A stretch of 64,000 nt of DNA from assembly GCA_963971225.1 (NCBI GenBank), contig OZ020270.1, positions 76,400,432-76,464,431 on the forward strand, written 5' to 3'. Position 1 is the first letter of the stretch. Each line of letters begins with the position of its first letter. Under the pieces are notes generated by a model that worked only from the letters and a program-made list of their open reading frames with translations, was not told where the DNA came from and did no database searches. The DNA is from Melieria omissa. Lineage: Eukaryota; Arthropoda; Insecta; Diptera; Ulidiidae. This document shows positions 21,959-34,362 of the stretch, piece by piece. Position numbers and translations under genes: made by a program.

Positions 21959-22826
21959 CTGTCAGACTACCGGACCACTGTAGTGTGTTCCAGGCGGAAG
22001 TGACGGCCATTGAAGCCGCCCTGAAGCTGGTCAACGAGCGCAACATCTCAGTACGAGATGTTAGCATACTCTCTGACAGCCAAGCTGCTATCAGGGCCCT
22101 AGGGTCTCATGTCCTAACATCAAAAACAGTGATCAGCTGCCGCAGATCTCTCGACGAGATGGCTGAGCAGCTTAACATACACCTATTATGGGTCCCAGGT
22201 CACAGAGACATCCCGGGGAACTGTAGGGCGGACGAACTGGCCAGACTAGGCACAACCAAAGGGCTATCCGCAGAATTTGCTGGCTTGGGTGTCCCGCTAA
22301 GCACTTGCAAGCTGATGCTAGAGGAGGCCGTGACTAAAGCCGCCAACATCGCCTGGGCGGCCTCGGAGACAGGCAAGACAGCGCAACAAATCTGGCCAAA
22401 GTTGGACTGGATGCGCATCAGAAGTCTGCTAAACCTCAAAAGGGGCGCGCTCAGGGCTGTTGTCGGGGTAATCACTGGGCACTGCATCCTCGGTGGCCAC
22501 GCAAGAAGGCTAGGGCTGGGCCATCTAGCCAACGATTTCTGCCGTAGCTGCAGAGACGTAGAAGAGGAAGAAACCATTCTACACTTCCTCTGCATCTGTC
22601 CTGCTCTTTGCAGGACTCGCAAAAAACACTTAGGTTTTTACTACACCGCCAACCTAGCCGATATATCAAATGTCGACACCAAAGGCCTAATACGCTTCAT
22701 TAACTGTTCAGGTTGGTTTGAGACCTACTAAGTTGAAGGGGATAACGATCCAGTGGCATCACAATGGGCCTATTTTGGCCTACGTGTGCTCTCGTAAGGG
22801 CCGCCACATCTACCTACCTACCTACC
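21959..22826 (+). mobile_element. 5'-truncated LINE (RNase H end) with target duplication
   Basis: Flanked by TTTGTCATT (left copy ending 21958, right copy 22827-22835) and ending in a (TACC)n tail. Content is the last part of ORF2, close to the LINE at 29229-34715 but plus strand. Truncation at the 5' end and a 9 bp duplication are typical of target-primed reverse transcription. Confidence 0.85.
21965..22731 (+). pseudogene. LINE ORF2 C-terminus: RNase H plus Cys-rich tail
   Basis: Continuous frame to TAG at 22729. RNase H residues visible: Glu in FQAEVTAIEAAL, Asp in ILSDSQAAIRAL, and HLLWVPGHRDIPGNCRADEL. The first catalytic Asp (TDGS) lies upstream of the truncation. A CCHC-like tail follows (CRSC-x9-ILHFLCICPALC). 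It is open but lacks endonuclease and RT. Confidence 0.82.
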
Positions 22827-23118
22827 TTTGTCATTTGAAAAGTTTTTTGGAGCATAATGTTATATATTATTTATCTTCTCAATACACCGACGCGGTTCCG
22901 AATAGAACTAATAGCGATTGTCGAGACAAATGCTCTAATACGTAGCTTTGCCCGATCGCGAACAAAACTGTTCACACATGCCTGCAAATATTTCTTTAGA
23001 AAACGGTATTTTGCAGAAAATATAAACAGCTAAAATTATCATGGTATAACATGCTGGCTTGAAGTAAAAATGTGGCAAACTACGATTGCTATACTCCAAA
23101 CAAGTACCCGCGAATTTA

Positions 23119-23860
23119 TCAGGTGTACAACTTTGCTTCCGCCGTTTTCCGATAGGTGGCTGTACCGGCTGAGGCTGGTTGAAATACATAGATGGTAATG
23201 CCTTTAAAGTGAGTGTGGACAGTGCCTAACGAATTGTCATCGCCGTTTCAGTGACAGTTGTTCTTGTTTTCGTATTATTCACGCTCGAAAATGTCCGTTT
23301 ATGTGCCCTATTCTCGCCATTTGCGGGAAGTTTTACTTTTCTGTTACAATTCGAAAAAAAATGCAGCTGAAGCGCATCGAATGCTCTCAGAAACTTACGG
23401 TGATGCTGCTCTGAGTGAAAGAACGTGTCGGGAGTGGTTTCAACGTTTTAAAAATGGTGATTTCGACATGACAAAGTCATCCTCCAACACGAAAATGCTC
23501 GGCCTCACGTCGCAAAAGTGGTCAAAAAGTACCTGGAAACGCTGAAATGGGAAGTCTTGCCCCACCCGCCGTATTCCCCAGATGTCGCCCCTTCTGACTT
23601 CCACCTATTCCGTTCGATGGCACACGGCCTGGCAGATCAACATTTTCAATCCTTCGAAGAATTGGAAAAATGGATTGCTTCATGGATAGCGTCAAAAGAG
23701 GACTCCTTTTTTCGAGCCGGGATCCGAAAATTGCCGGAAAGATGGGAGAAAGTTGTCGCTAGCGACGGACAATAATTTGAATAATACATCTGTAAGCACT
23801 TTTTCGCAATAAAGCTTTTAATTTTGGAAAAAAACGGCGAACGCAAAGTTGTACACCTGA
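23119..23860 (+). mobile_element. Internally deleted mariner 2 (742 bp)
   Basis: Terminal repeats TCAGGTGTACAACTTTGC / its inverse, flanked by TA (23117-23118 and 23861-23862). Inserted in the 5' flank of the Tc1 transposase. Transposase N- and C-termini remain with the centre deleted. Confidence 0.88.
23291..23775 (+). pseudogene. mariner 2 transposase remnant
   Basis: MSVYVPYSRHLREVLLFCYN starts the N-terminal HTH region (with ERTCREWFQRFKNGDFDM). After a deletion the frame changes, and 23518-23775 encodes the C-terminus (HPPYSPDVAPSDFHLFRSM ... LPERWEKVVASDGQ) with the third catalytic Asp. The middle with the first two Asp residues is gone. Confidence 0.82.
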
Positions 23861-23928
23861 TAACATTATGTGAAATTTAATTTTTTTGTGAACAGTTTTG
23901 TCCGCCACTGTATATAGTCTTATATATA

Positions 23929-24461
23929 GGGTGTGTTTTTTAGAGGTTTGTTTTTCGAATAGAGATAAAACTGGCATTTTGTGGTCAAATCTGGCAACTC
24001 TAATGTCATTTATGTTCAGTTTGGTTTGCCATTTCATCATGAACAGGTTGACAAAAGAACAACGCTTGCAAATCGTGCAAATTTATTTCGAAAATAATGG
24101 TTCAGTTCGCGAAGTTTACCGCAAGCTCCGTCCATTTTATGGTCGACATAATCGTCCATCAGAGCAAAATCGGTCCATCCATCGGTTAACCATGGGTCGT
24201 TTTCGCACTACGTTTACTCTATGTGATAATACGCATCCGCAGAGACGTCGAACAGTGCGCACCGAAGAAACAATTGCCGCTGTAGAGCAAAATGTTGAAG
24301 AGGACCCGAATGAATCGATTCGCCACCGTGCACAGTAATTGGAGCTTTGTCCATCAACTGAAAATTGGACCTGTAGAATTGGCTTTATTCGAGCCAGCCG
24401 CGGCGGTTGCGGCCGCGGTTTTATTTCAATTCGAAGTTCTATACCTCTAAAAAAAACACCC
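23929..24461 (+). mobile_element. DUF4817 element, 533 bp copy
   Basis: Ends GGGTGTGTTTTTTAGAGG and CCTCTAAAAAAAACACCC, flanked by TA. Shorter than its sisters because of an extra deletion near 24405 around GCGGCGGTTGCGGCCGCGG. Confidence 0.88.
24039..24338 (+). pseudogene. DUF4817-type transposase, N-terminus with premature stop
   Basis: Same protein as 7210-7635 up to RHRAQ, where CAA has become TAA (24336-24338), leaving 99 residues that still contain the whole DNA-binding region. Confidence 0.75.
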
Positions 24462-26817
24462 TATATAAAAAAACTTAACCTTCTGTAACGTACCAGTGTT
24501 TGCGAAAACGGCTCATTCTTTCGGCAAAATTTTTTTTGTGAGAAGATGTCAATGCGGAGGTTTATAGCGATATTAGCTGTTTGTACGGCAGGTGGGCGTG
24601 GCACCTCCCATACAACCTCAATTTTTAATATGATATATCTTCGGAATTATAAGTCGGACAGCATTTAAATTGTGTACAGTGTCATGGCGTAAACGTGTCA
24701 TTGCACCAGTAAAATTTAATGGGCATTGGACAAGGAGGCGTGGTTCCGCCCATACAACTCAACTTTTTGCTATGGCATATCTTCGGAATTATATGTCGCT
24801 CAGCATTGAAATTTGGTTCAGTGTCACGGCGTAAGCGTATCATTCCACCGGTAAAATTTAGTAGGCGGTGGATAAGGGCGTGGCATTTTTTAAATCCAGG
24901 TGTAACTTTTGAACTATAGCATTCACATCAACGACACTCAGTACAAACTAAGGATTTGGTCGTGTCCTTCGGCAGGGGGAATAAGGTGGATTTTGGGCAA
25001 GGGGCGTGGCAGCGTCCATACAACTAAATTTTTTAATATGGAATACCTTCGGAATTATAAGTCCCTCAGCATTGAAATGTGGATCAGTGTCATGGCGTAA
25101 GCGTGTCATTCCACCGATAAAATTTAATGGGCGTTGGACATGGGGCGTGGCACTTTTTTAATTCCGGTCTAACTTTGAAATAAGGTCGGTTTTGAAAAAG
25201 GGGGCGTGGCGCCGCCCATACAACTAAATTTTTTAATATGGAATACCTTCGGAATTATAAGTCCCTCAGCATTGAAATGTGGAGCAGTGTCATGGCGTAG
25301 ACGTGTCGTTCCACCGGTAAAATTTAGTGGGCGTTGGACAATGGGCGTGTCACTTTTTAAATTGCGGTGTAAATTTTGAACTATAGCGTTCACATCAATG
25401 ACACTCGGTTCAAAGTTACAATTTAGTCGTGTCCTTCGGCAGGTGGAATAAGGTGGATTCTGGACAAGAGGCGTGGCACCGCCCATGCAACTCAATTTTT
25501 TAATATGGAATCGTTAACTGCACAGCATTGAAAGTTGGTGTACCGTCGTCTCATAGATGTGTCATTCTACTGATGAGATTTGATGGGCGTTTGACAAGGG
25601 GTGTGGCACATTTTTGATGACCAAACATTTCAGCAGAACTAGAAATAGCACATCAATGAAAGTTGGCACGAACTTTCCACTTAGTAGCACAATTCGACTA
25701 AAAGAAAGTTGTGAGCATTGGACAAGGGGGCGTGGTACCGCCTCCACTTTTATATACATAGATTGCTTATCCTGACTAACTGACTGGTTGATTGAGTGAT
25801 TGATTTATCATCGCCCAGACCAAACCGCTGAAGCTACAAACAAGAATTTTGGTGCATCTTGAAGAATGAACCTTCGCCAAGACGGGATTTTTTTTTTAAG
25901 CCGGGGTCTAGAGGGGCAAAACATGGGTTTAAGTGTTGTATGAAGAAACGTGATTTAATAAACATAATAAATTTGAACTTCCTGAAAATATTCTAGATCA
26001 AAACTTTTTCGACACGTCTTTTATAACAATGGGTTAAGGTTTATTTACGGAAAAGCTCCGAAACAAACAACACGAACCGATGGGCCTATTGACTTCAACA
26101 ATTGTAAAAATAATTGAAATAAATAAAATTAGACACGTGTTTCTCATTATTTTCAAAATCGAAATCTAACAGGATCAACGACGGGTTAGAAGTATGTATG
26201 GAGAAACAATTTTTTTTAGCCCTTTGACTTCAAACTTGGTGAATGTACTTCAAATGTAAAATTACTCGATACGTGTTTTTCATTTTTCCGAATATTAAAA
26301 TCGGACGGGGTCAGCGATGGGTTAAAAGTTTGTATGGAGAAACTGTGAAAAATATGAATTAATGGGCCCATTGACATTAAACTTGGTGAAAGTACTCAAA
26401 GTGAGAAATAATTTGACACGTGTTTTTCACTTTTTTGGAAACAAAATCTAACGGGGTCAACAATGGGTTAACAGTTTGTATGGAGAAACACGATTTATTG
26501 GTCCTTTTGACTTCAAACTTAGACAAAAAGCACTTCAATCGGGAAATAATTAAAATGTGCTTTTCATTTTTTTGAAAACCGAAAATCTATGAACCGAAAT
26601 CTGGTAAGCCGAGGGTTAAGAATTTGTTTGGAGTAAATGTGAAAACACATGATTTAATGGGCTTTCTGACTTCAAAATTTTTAAAACACTCGAAATCAAA
26701 GATAGTTAGACACATATTTTTTTTTTTAATCAAAATCTGATGGACTCAACAATGGGTCAAGAATTCGTATAGGGGGAAACAGGAGAGCTTGCGTGCAAAG
26801 CCGCAGGGCCCAGCTAG

Positions 26818-28589
26818 TCTTATATATAAAAAAAACTTAACCTTCTGTAACGTGCCAGTGTTTGCGAAAACGGTTCATTCTTTCGGGAAAATTTTTTTTG
26901 TGTGTGATAGAAGATGTCAATGCGGTGGTTTATAGCGATATTGCATGTTTGTACGGCAGGTGGGCGTGGCACCTCCCATACAACCTAAATTTTTAATATG
27001 GTATATCTTCGGAATTATAAGTCCGACAACATTGAAATTTAGTACAGGGTCATGGCATAAGCGTGTCATTGCACCTGTAAATTTTATGGGCGTTGGACAA
27101 GAGGCGTGGCACTTTTTTAATTCCGGTGTTACTTTTGAACTATAGCAGTCACATCAATGACACTCAATACAAAGTTACCATTTGGTCGTGTCCTTCAACA
27201 GGGGAAATGGGGTGGATTTTGAATCAGGGGACGTGGCACCGCCCATACAACTAAATTTTTAAATATGAAATATCTTCGAAATGATAAGTCGGACAGCATT
27301 GAAATTTGATACAGTGTCATGGCGTAGACGTGTCGTTTGACCGGTAAAATTTACTGGGCGTTGGACAAGGTGCGTGGCACTTTTTAAAATCCGGTGTAAC
27401 TTTGGAACTAGAGCGTTCACATCAATAATACTCAGCATCAAGTTATGATTTAGCCGTGTCCTTCGGCAGGGGGAATAAGGTAGATTCTGGACAAGAGGCG
27501 TGGCACCGCCCATACAACTCACCTATTTAATAAGGAATCTAATCGGAATCGTAAGCTGCACAGCATTGAAAGTTGGTGTACCGTCGTCTCATAGATGTGT
27601 CATTCTACTAATGAGCTTTGATGGGCGTTTGATAAGGGGTGTGGCATATTTTTTATGACCCAACATTTCAGCAGAACTGTAAGTCGCACATCAATGAAAG
27701 TTGGTACAAACTGTCCACTTAGTAGCACAACTCGACTCGAAGAAAGTTGTGCGCATTGGACAAGGGGGCGTGGTACCGTCTCCATTTTTTTATACATAGA
27801 TTGTTTATCCTGACTGACTGACTGGTTGATTGATTTATTTATTTATTATCGAAACGAACTCAGAAACGAATCGATGGGCCTATTGACTTCAACAATTGTT
27901 AAAATAATTGAAATAAATAAAGTTAGGCACGTGTTTCTCATTATTTTTTAAATCGAAATCTAACTGAATCAACAACTGGTTAAAAGTATGTATGGAGAAA
28001 CAACTTTTTTGAGTGTTGTAACTTCAAACTTGGTGAAAGTACTTTAAATGTTAAATAACTCGATACGTGTTTTTCATTTTACCGAATATTAAAATCGGAC
28101 GGGGTCAGCGACGGGTTAAAAGTTTGTATGGAGTAACTGTGAAAAATATGAATTAATGAGCACATTGACTTGACTTCAAACTTAGTGAAAGTACTCTTAG
28201 CGAGAAATAATGTTTCACTTTTTTGAAAGTCAAAATCTAACGCGGTCATCAATGGGTTAACAATTTGTATGGAGAAACAAGATTTATTGGGAATTCTGAC
28301 TTCAAACTTATCAAAAGCACTTCAGTCGGGAAATAATAACAAGGTGCTTTTAATTTTTTGAAAACCGAAACTCGAAGAATCGAAATCTGGTATACCAAGG
28401 GCTTGGAGTAAATACAAAAACACATAATTGAATGGGCCTTCTGACTTCAAAATTTTTAAAACACTCGAAATCAAAGACAGTTAGACACATGTTTATTTTT
28501 TTTTTAATCTGATGGGCTCGACAATGGGTAACGAATTCGTATAGGGGGAAACAGGAGAACTTGCGTGCAAAGCCGCAGGGCCCAGCTAG
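26818..28589 (+). mobile_element. Helitron 2, abutting Helitron 1 head to tail
   Basis: Begins TCTTATATATAAAAAAAAC directly after Helitron 1's CTAG and ends CCCAGCTAG at 28589. It has the same 5' and 3' ends and the same two repeat blocks as Helitron 1, but fewer units and many substitutions; 1.77 kb. No coding. Confidence 0.75.
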
Positions 28590-28597
28590 TATATATA

Positions 28598-29211
28598 GGG
28601 TGTTTTTTTTAGAGGTATAGAACTTCGAATTGAAATAAAACACAAGAAAATCGTTTTAATGTCCATCAATTTGGCTTTATTGGAAGGATAATTTTATGCC
28701 ATTAATGTTTAAATATGATTTCGGGCATGTGGCCGCCGCGGCTGGCACGAATAAAGCCAATTCTACAGGTCCAATTTTTAAAGTTGATGGACAAAGCTCC
28801 AATTGCTGTGCACGGTGGCGAATCGATTCATTCGGGTCCTCTTCAACATTTTGCTCTACAGCGGCAATTGTTTCTTCGGTGCGCACTGTTCGACGTCTCT
28901 GCGGATGCGTATTATCACATAGAGTAAACGTAGTGCGAAAACGACCCATGGTTAACCGATGGATGGACCGATTTTGCTCTGATGGACGATTATGTCGACC
29001 ATAAAATGGACGGAGCTTGCGGTAAACTTCGCGAACTGAACCATTATTTTCGAAATAAATTTGCACGATTTGCAAGCGTTGTTCTTTTGTCAACCTGTTC
29101 ATGATGAAATGGCAAACCAAACTGAACATAAATGACATTAGAGTTCCCAGATTTGACCACAAAATGCTAGTTTTATCTCTATTCGAAAAACAAACCCCTA
29201 AAAAAACACCC
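28598..29211 (-). mobile_element. DUF4817 element, intact 614 bp copy
   Basis: Both terminal repeats (GGGTGTTTTTTTTAGAGG and CCCCTAAAAAAACACCC) and TA duplications are present. Minus-strand coding. Serves as the reference structure for the split copy at 7100-16098. Confidence 0.9.
28677..29102 (-). CDS. Truncated DUF4817-type transposase, 141 aa
   Basis: Residue-for-residue identical to the product of 7210-7635: N-terminal helix-turn-helix (RLQIVQIYFENNGSVREVYR), basic RRRTVRTEE segment, then the deletion junction ELCPSTLKIGPVELALF and the 3' tail. It lacks the catalytic triad. Two intact identical copies in different places imply recent mobilisation, presumably by a full-length transposase elsewhere. 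Confidence 0.75.
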   Translation of the reverse strand: MNRLTKEQRLQIVQIYFENNGSVREVYRKLRPFYGRHNRPSEQNRSIHRLTMGRFRTTFTLCDNTHPQRRRTVRTEETIAAVEQNVEEDPNESIRHRAQQLELCPSTLKIGPVELALFVPAAAATCPKSYLNINGIKLSFQ

Positions 29212-29328
29212 TATATATATATATATTAGGTAGGTAGGTAGGTAGTGGTGGCAGCTCTCATATGAGAGCTCACTTAGGCCAAGCTAGGCCCATTGTGGTA
29301 CCACAGGATCTCTAACCCCTTTTTGTTG

Positions 29329-32300
29329 TTAAGATGTCTCGAACCAGCCCGAACCGGTGATGAAGCGTATTAGGCCCTTGGTGTCAACCTCCGATAAGTC
29401 CGCGAGGTTGGCTGTATGGTAAAACCCTAGATGTTTTTTCCGTTTCCTGCAAAGAGCGGGACAAGTACAAAGAAGGTGGAGAATTGTTTCTTCCTCCTCT
29501 ATGTCTCTGCAGCTTCTGCAGAAGTCGTTGGCCAGGTGGCCCAGCCCTAATCTGGTAGCGTGGCTGCCAAGGATGCAGTGACCAGTGATGACACCGACAA
29601 CAACCCTGAGCGTGCCCCTATTGAGGTTTAGCAGACTTTTGGTGCGCTTCCAGTCCAGCTTTGGCCAGATCTGTTGCGCTGTCTTGCCTGTCTCCGAGGT
29701 TGCCCATGCATTGTTAGCGGTTTTTGTCATCGCTTCCTCTATCACCAGCTTGCAGGTACTCAATGGAATACCTAAGCCGGCGAGTTCTGAGGATAGCTCC
29801 TTGGTCGTTCCTTGTCTAGCCAGTTCGTCTGCCCTGCAGTTCCCCGGGATATCTCTGTGACCAGGCACCCATATTAGGTGGATTTTAAGCTGCTCTGCCA
29901 TCTCATCAAGAGATTTGCGGCAGCTGATCACTGTTTTTGATGTCAGAACATGAGACCCTAGGGCCCTGATAGCCGCTTGGCTGTCAGAGAGTATGCTAAT
30001 ATCTCGCCTAGAGACACTGCCCTCTTTGATCCAATTCAGGGCAGCTTCAATGGCTGAAACCTCTGCTTGGAACACGCTTCAGTGGTACGGCAGTCTAAAG
30101 GAGTAATTTATACTAAGTGAGTCTGAGAAGACGCCTCCACCCACAGCTCCCTTTAACTTGGAGCCGTCGGTGTAGATCTGGTATGAGTTCCCTATTAGGG
30201 ATGCTGAGCTTTCCTCCCAGTTGTTCCTATCTGGAATGGTGCTAGTGAACTTTTTGTTAAAAAGGAATTGGGGTGGTGAAGAATCCAGTTCCTCGAACTC
30301 CTTTAAGAGAGTAAGTATCCTGGCATGTCCTTTGTTAGACTCCGACCATTGGCCGGTAGCCCGTAGTCTATGGCTTGTTATAGCCGCTGATTTTCTGCAG
30401 TGTAGGTCTAGCGGAATAAGGTGAAGCAGGGCTTCTAAAGCTGAAGTTGGCGTTGTTCTAAGAGCGCCCGTGATGATGACGCAGGCTGCCCTTTGAACTT
30501 TCCGAAGGTGTTGGAGGAGCAGTGTTTTTTCCAAAGCGTTCCACCATATCAGGCATCCATAGGTTAAGATGGGACGTACGACAGCTGTGTAAACCCAGTG
30601 CGTCATGTTTGGCTTCAAACCCCAGGTTTTCCCCAGTGCCTTTTTGCAGGTGTATAAGGCAATCGTTGCCTTTTTGACCCTATTGAGGATGTTCGGTTTC
30701 CAGCTCAATCTCAAAAATGATTCCAAGGAATTGTGCCTCATTCTTGAAAGGGATCTCCGTGTTGTTTAATGATAGAGGAGGTATGGGTGGGGGTTTGTAC
30801 TTCCTCGTGAAGAGGACAACCTCTGTCTTCCCAGGGTTGATTCCTAATCCTCGACTAGTAACCCAGCCGTTTACCTTGTTTAGCAATACCTGCATTAGAT
30901 CTCTGATCGAGTTGAGAAACTTGCCCGAGACAGTGAGAACTATATCGTCTGCATACGCCATCACTTCGCCGCAACCCCCTCCCAGGGACTGGAGCAGTTC
31001 GTTAACCACCAGGTTCCAAAGGAGGGGGGAGAGGACTCCGCCCTGGGGAGTGCCCCTGCTCACCCCTCTCGAGGCAGAAGAGTCGCCCAGTTCAGCGCAG
31101 ATAATTCTGCTCTGCAGAAGATTATCCACCCAGTTCACCAGGCTACTCTCCACACCAAGCCTGGCGAGCGCGCCCGTGACGGCTGTAAGCTCGACGTTAT
31201 TGAAAACCCCCTCTATGTCCAGGAAAGTTGCTAAGGTATATTCTTTGTGTTCGAGTGATTTCTCGATCGTGTGGGTCAATGAATGTAGAGCTGTATCTAC
31301 AGATTTACCCTTAATGTAGGCATGCTGACTATTTGAAATCAGATCCTGCCTAATCGTTTGTCGTAAGTGCAGATCCAGCAGTCTTTCTAATGTTTTTAAA
31401 AGAAATGAAGAAAGGCTTATGGGTCTGTAATCCTTAGGGCTAGTGTGAGAACTTTTGCCCGCTTTGGGGATGAAAACCACCCGTACTTTGCGCCAGTGCT
31501 CTGGTATGTAGTTTAAGCTAATACTGGCTGAGAATATTGAATTGAGGAGTGTTAGGATTAACGGTCCGGCATGTTGGAGTTGTGCTGGGAATATGCCATC
31601 TGGTCCTGGTGATTTAAACGGGTGGAAACCGGCAATTGCCCATTTAATTTTTTCAATCGATACAATACTGTTTATAGAGGCAACACAGTTAGTGCTGGCC
31701 TGAGTTCCTAGCAGCCTGTCGTGTTGGCTGATCGGAAAGTGGGTATTTGTAAGAAGTGCAAGTGCTTCACCTTCTGATGATGTCCAAGAACCATCGGGGT
31801 TTTGTAAGGCACTTGGAATAAAGGAGGAAGAGGCAAGTAGTTTCCTGAGTCTAGCAGTCTCGGAGACACTTTCAATATTACCGCAGAAATCGCTCCAAGA
31901 GCTTCTCTTGGCCTCTCTGAGGCTTTTCTTATAGGACCTGAGGGATTCTTTATAAAAATCCCAGTCTTCTTCTGTTTTTGTCCTCCTTGCTCTATTAAAA
32001 AGAGTCCTAGAGTGTTTCCTAAGCTCACTAAGATCATGGTTCCATAAAGGGGGTTTGTATTTCCCTCTGGGCATGTACTTAGGGCAGGCGAGGTCCTGAG
32101 CCTTAGAAAATGCTAGAGTGAGTTGATTAACAGCCGATTCTAGCATCGTTTGGGTGTCTATTTCAGAGATTTGAATCGTTTTGATGTGCCTATCCACTGT
32201 GCGGGTAAATAACTCCCAATTTGTTTTCCTGGGGTTGTTTACTGGTTTGACCCTCCGGGGGTCGCTGTCAAGAGTGAACTCTATATACCTATGGTCGAAA

Positions 32301-32926
32301 AAAGAGTGTTCGTTGGAGACCCTCCAGTTCCTAACCCTATCGGCTATATTCACAGAGGCAAGGGTGAGGTCTAGAACTTCTTCCCTATTCCTGGTTATAA
32401 AAGTGGGAGTGCGCCCTATATTGCACACAAGAAGGTTTGTGGTAGAAATGTAATCAAAAAGTGACTCACCTCTTTCGTTGATATCTGTGCTCCCCCAGAT
32501 ACAGTGGTGAGCGTTCGCGTCGCATCCAATCACGAGAACGGTGTTGGACTTTGCGGCTTCAGTGACCAGATTCCTGACCGGATCCGGTGGTGGAGGCTCT
32601 GGATGGTCATGAGCCATGTAGCTGGACGCGATCCAGTGGCATCTCCCCTTAATTGTTAGGGAGATGGAGACCAAATCGTCGTTGCTGAAATTAGGGAGCA
32701 GATACGCATTTAGTGATTTCTTCACAAGGATACAGGATCTTGGTCTACCTGTGCTATTAGCATGGACCAGCCTGTAGTTTGTCGCTCCCAATCCACAAAC
32801 CTTGTTGGCTACTAGCCATGGTTCTTGGATGAGAGCGATGTGGTCCCCGCCTTTAGAAAGGCGGAGGAGTAGTGCAGCCGAAGCTGCTTTAGAGTGGTGG
32901 AGATTTATCTGAACTACTCGGACCAT
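29329..32926 (-). pseudogene. LINE ORF2: endonuclease, RT and RNase H, two lesions
   Basis: Starts at 32926 (MVRVVQINLHHSKAASAALL), 13 bases after the ORF1 stop. Endonuclease motifs: QEPW, VIGCDANAHHCIWGS, and HSFFDHRYIEF. RT: GIFPAQLQ, KDYRPISLSSFLLKTLER, GTPQGGVLSPLLWNL, MAYADDIVL. A frameshift near 30710 breaks the thumb region (FLGIIF | LSWKPNILNRV). RNase H: YTDGSKLKG, FQAEVSAIEAAL, ILSDSQAAI, GNCRADEL. One nonsense codon at about 30076-30078 sits where the fragment at 21965 has Cys (PDHCSVFQ). A terminal CCHC-like motif follows. Otherwise intact, so it was active recently. Confidence 0.85.
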
Positions 32927-32938
32927 TGTCTGTTTCGC

Positions 32939-34362
32939 TCATTTCCACCTCCACCACAGTAGCGTCGAGGTCCTCGTCGGTTTCGGCGAGAAGCTCGGAT
33001 TCCCTCCAGAAATTCCCGAAAGCCGTGGCCATCTCCGATCCGAGGAGATTGATTCCGCCCGGGATAGGCGACGTAACGGCTTCGAGGAAGACGGCTGCTT
33101 ATCTTTCGCCTCGTCTGCCAGGATAGTCGTCTCGGCTGGCAGCCCCTGCGGGCCATTTTCACCGGGGTCTGTTGTGGCTGGCTGCCCTAGTTGGCCGCCT
33201 TCGCCAGAGTCCGTCAAGGCTGGCAGTCCCTGAGGGCCACCTTCGCCGGTTTCGGTCTGTATGTCCTTTCTGTACACCCTCAGTTTGATATGTCCAAAAC
33301 CGAAGGCCACGACACCATTGGACCTTGATAGGTGCTCAAGGGACTCCTTGTTCACAATTATAGTGGCACAACGAGACCCCTTGAGCTCCTCCAATTTGGC
33401 AATTTACCAATTGTGCGTGGGTATCTTCGGGTTCGACAATTGGAGTGTCTCGAGGACCCTTGCCGGATCCGTGGGTTTTAGTGGGATCCAGGCTCTGGTC
33501 CTTGGTCTGCTGGGGATCGATTCCCTGGGTACTACCTCAAGTTTAGCACCCGGCCAGATCTCACCCGTCCTGGCTAAGGCCATGCAGAAGATATCCAGGG
33601 CCCTCTTGTCTGCACCCGCAACCAGCTTAACGTGGCCTTGATGCCAGCCGCACATCTGGTATTGTGGCACCGGGCCCGGATTCTCCCTTATGACGGCCAG
33701 GAAAATGTCGGCGAGGAAATCTTCCACCAGCTTCCAGTTTGCGGGAGTGATACTTCCGTCAGGGTCGGAGCGGTCAACGACCGCCATCACGAGACTGTGC
33801 TTTAACACGTCGCTGTAGGTGGTAGCCGTTCTATGCGAGCTGCGCACCTTTTTGGCAGTCGGGGCCTCTTCCTCTGTAGAACGCTGCCTTTTGGCGGCGG
33901 TCTCAGTGGTCGGTGCCCCGTCGAGCTCCGCTAACCTAGCGGTAGCCCAGGTAAAGGACTCTTTCTCTTTCTGAGTCCTGCGGTTCTCTGGGATACATTG
34001 TATCCGTTCGAGTACTCGCTTGGCACTCTGGCGCTCTCTGTAGCGGTTTTTGAGTCCTTTATGTGTCGAGTGCTTGCTGCTACCAGAGCTTCGCCATGTT
34101 TGTTGCTGTTGCTGGACGGAGGTCCGGCTTTGGCAACCACAACGTTGCTGAGGTTAGCTGCAGCACCTATGTTTGCATTTTTTGCTGCGGAGGCAGAGCC
34201 TTGGCTTGAGATCTTCTGATCAACCAAGGATGCTCCTTTCTTGGCGGTGGGCGCTGGCTTGTCTGCTTCACCCATCCCCGGCTTTTTAAGAGGGCCGGCC
34301 TCTGGTCCAGTCAGTGTTTGTGCGTTTGTTTTTGTTTTTGTATTTTTTGTTGTATAGTCCAT
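32939..34362 (-). pseudogene. LINE ORF1, DUF4780-type, broken
   Basis: From 34362 the N-terminal part is Lys/Ala/Ser-rich and disordered (to ~33931). A frameshift leads to 33404-33847 with the conserved block (MAVVDRSDPDGSI, QGHVKLVAGADKRALD, ARTGEIWPGA). A TAA after PKIPTHNW then interrupts it before the last third (KLEELKGSRCATIIVNKESL, FGFGHIKLRVYRKD), which ends in a Gly/Pro/Gln repeat region. DUF4780 proteins are ORF1/Gag-like products of RNase H LINEs. Function inferred: RNA binding. Confidence 0.72.

Larger units (their letters stand above)
23918..26817 (+). mobile_element. Helitron 1 (interrupted by a DUF4817 element)
   Basis: Starts TCTTATATA at 23918 and ends GGGCCCAGCTAG at 26817. 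A DUF4817 element sits at its 5' end in a TA (23929-24461). Net size is about 2.4 kb: a 5' region (CTTAACCTTCTGTAACG), a block of ~266 bp units with GGGCGTGGCA motifs (24590-25745), then a block of ~140 bp units (26000-26780) with GGGTTAA...TGTATGGAGAAAC motifs. No protein coding. Confidence 0.75.
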
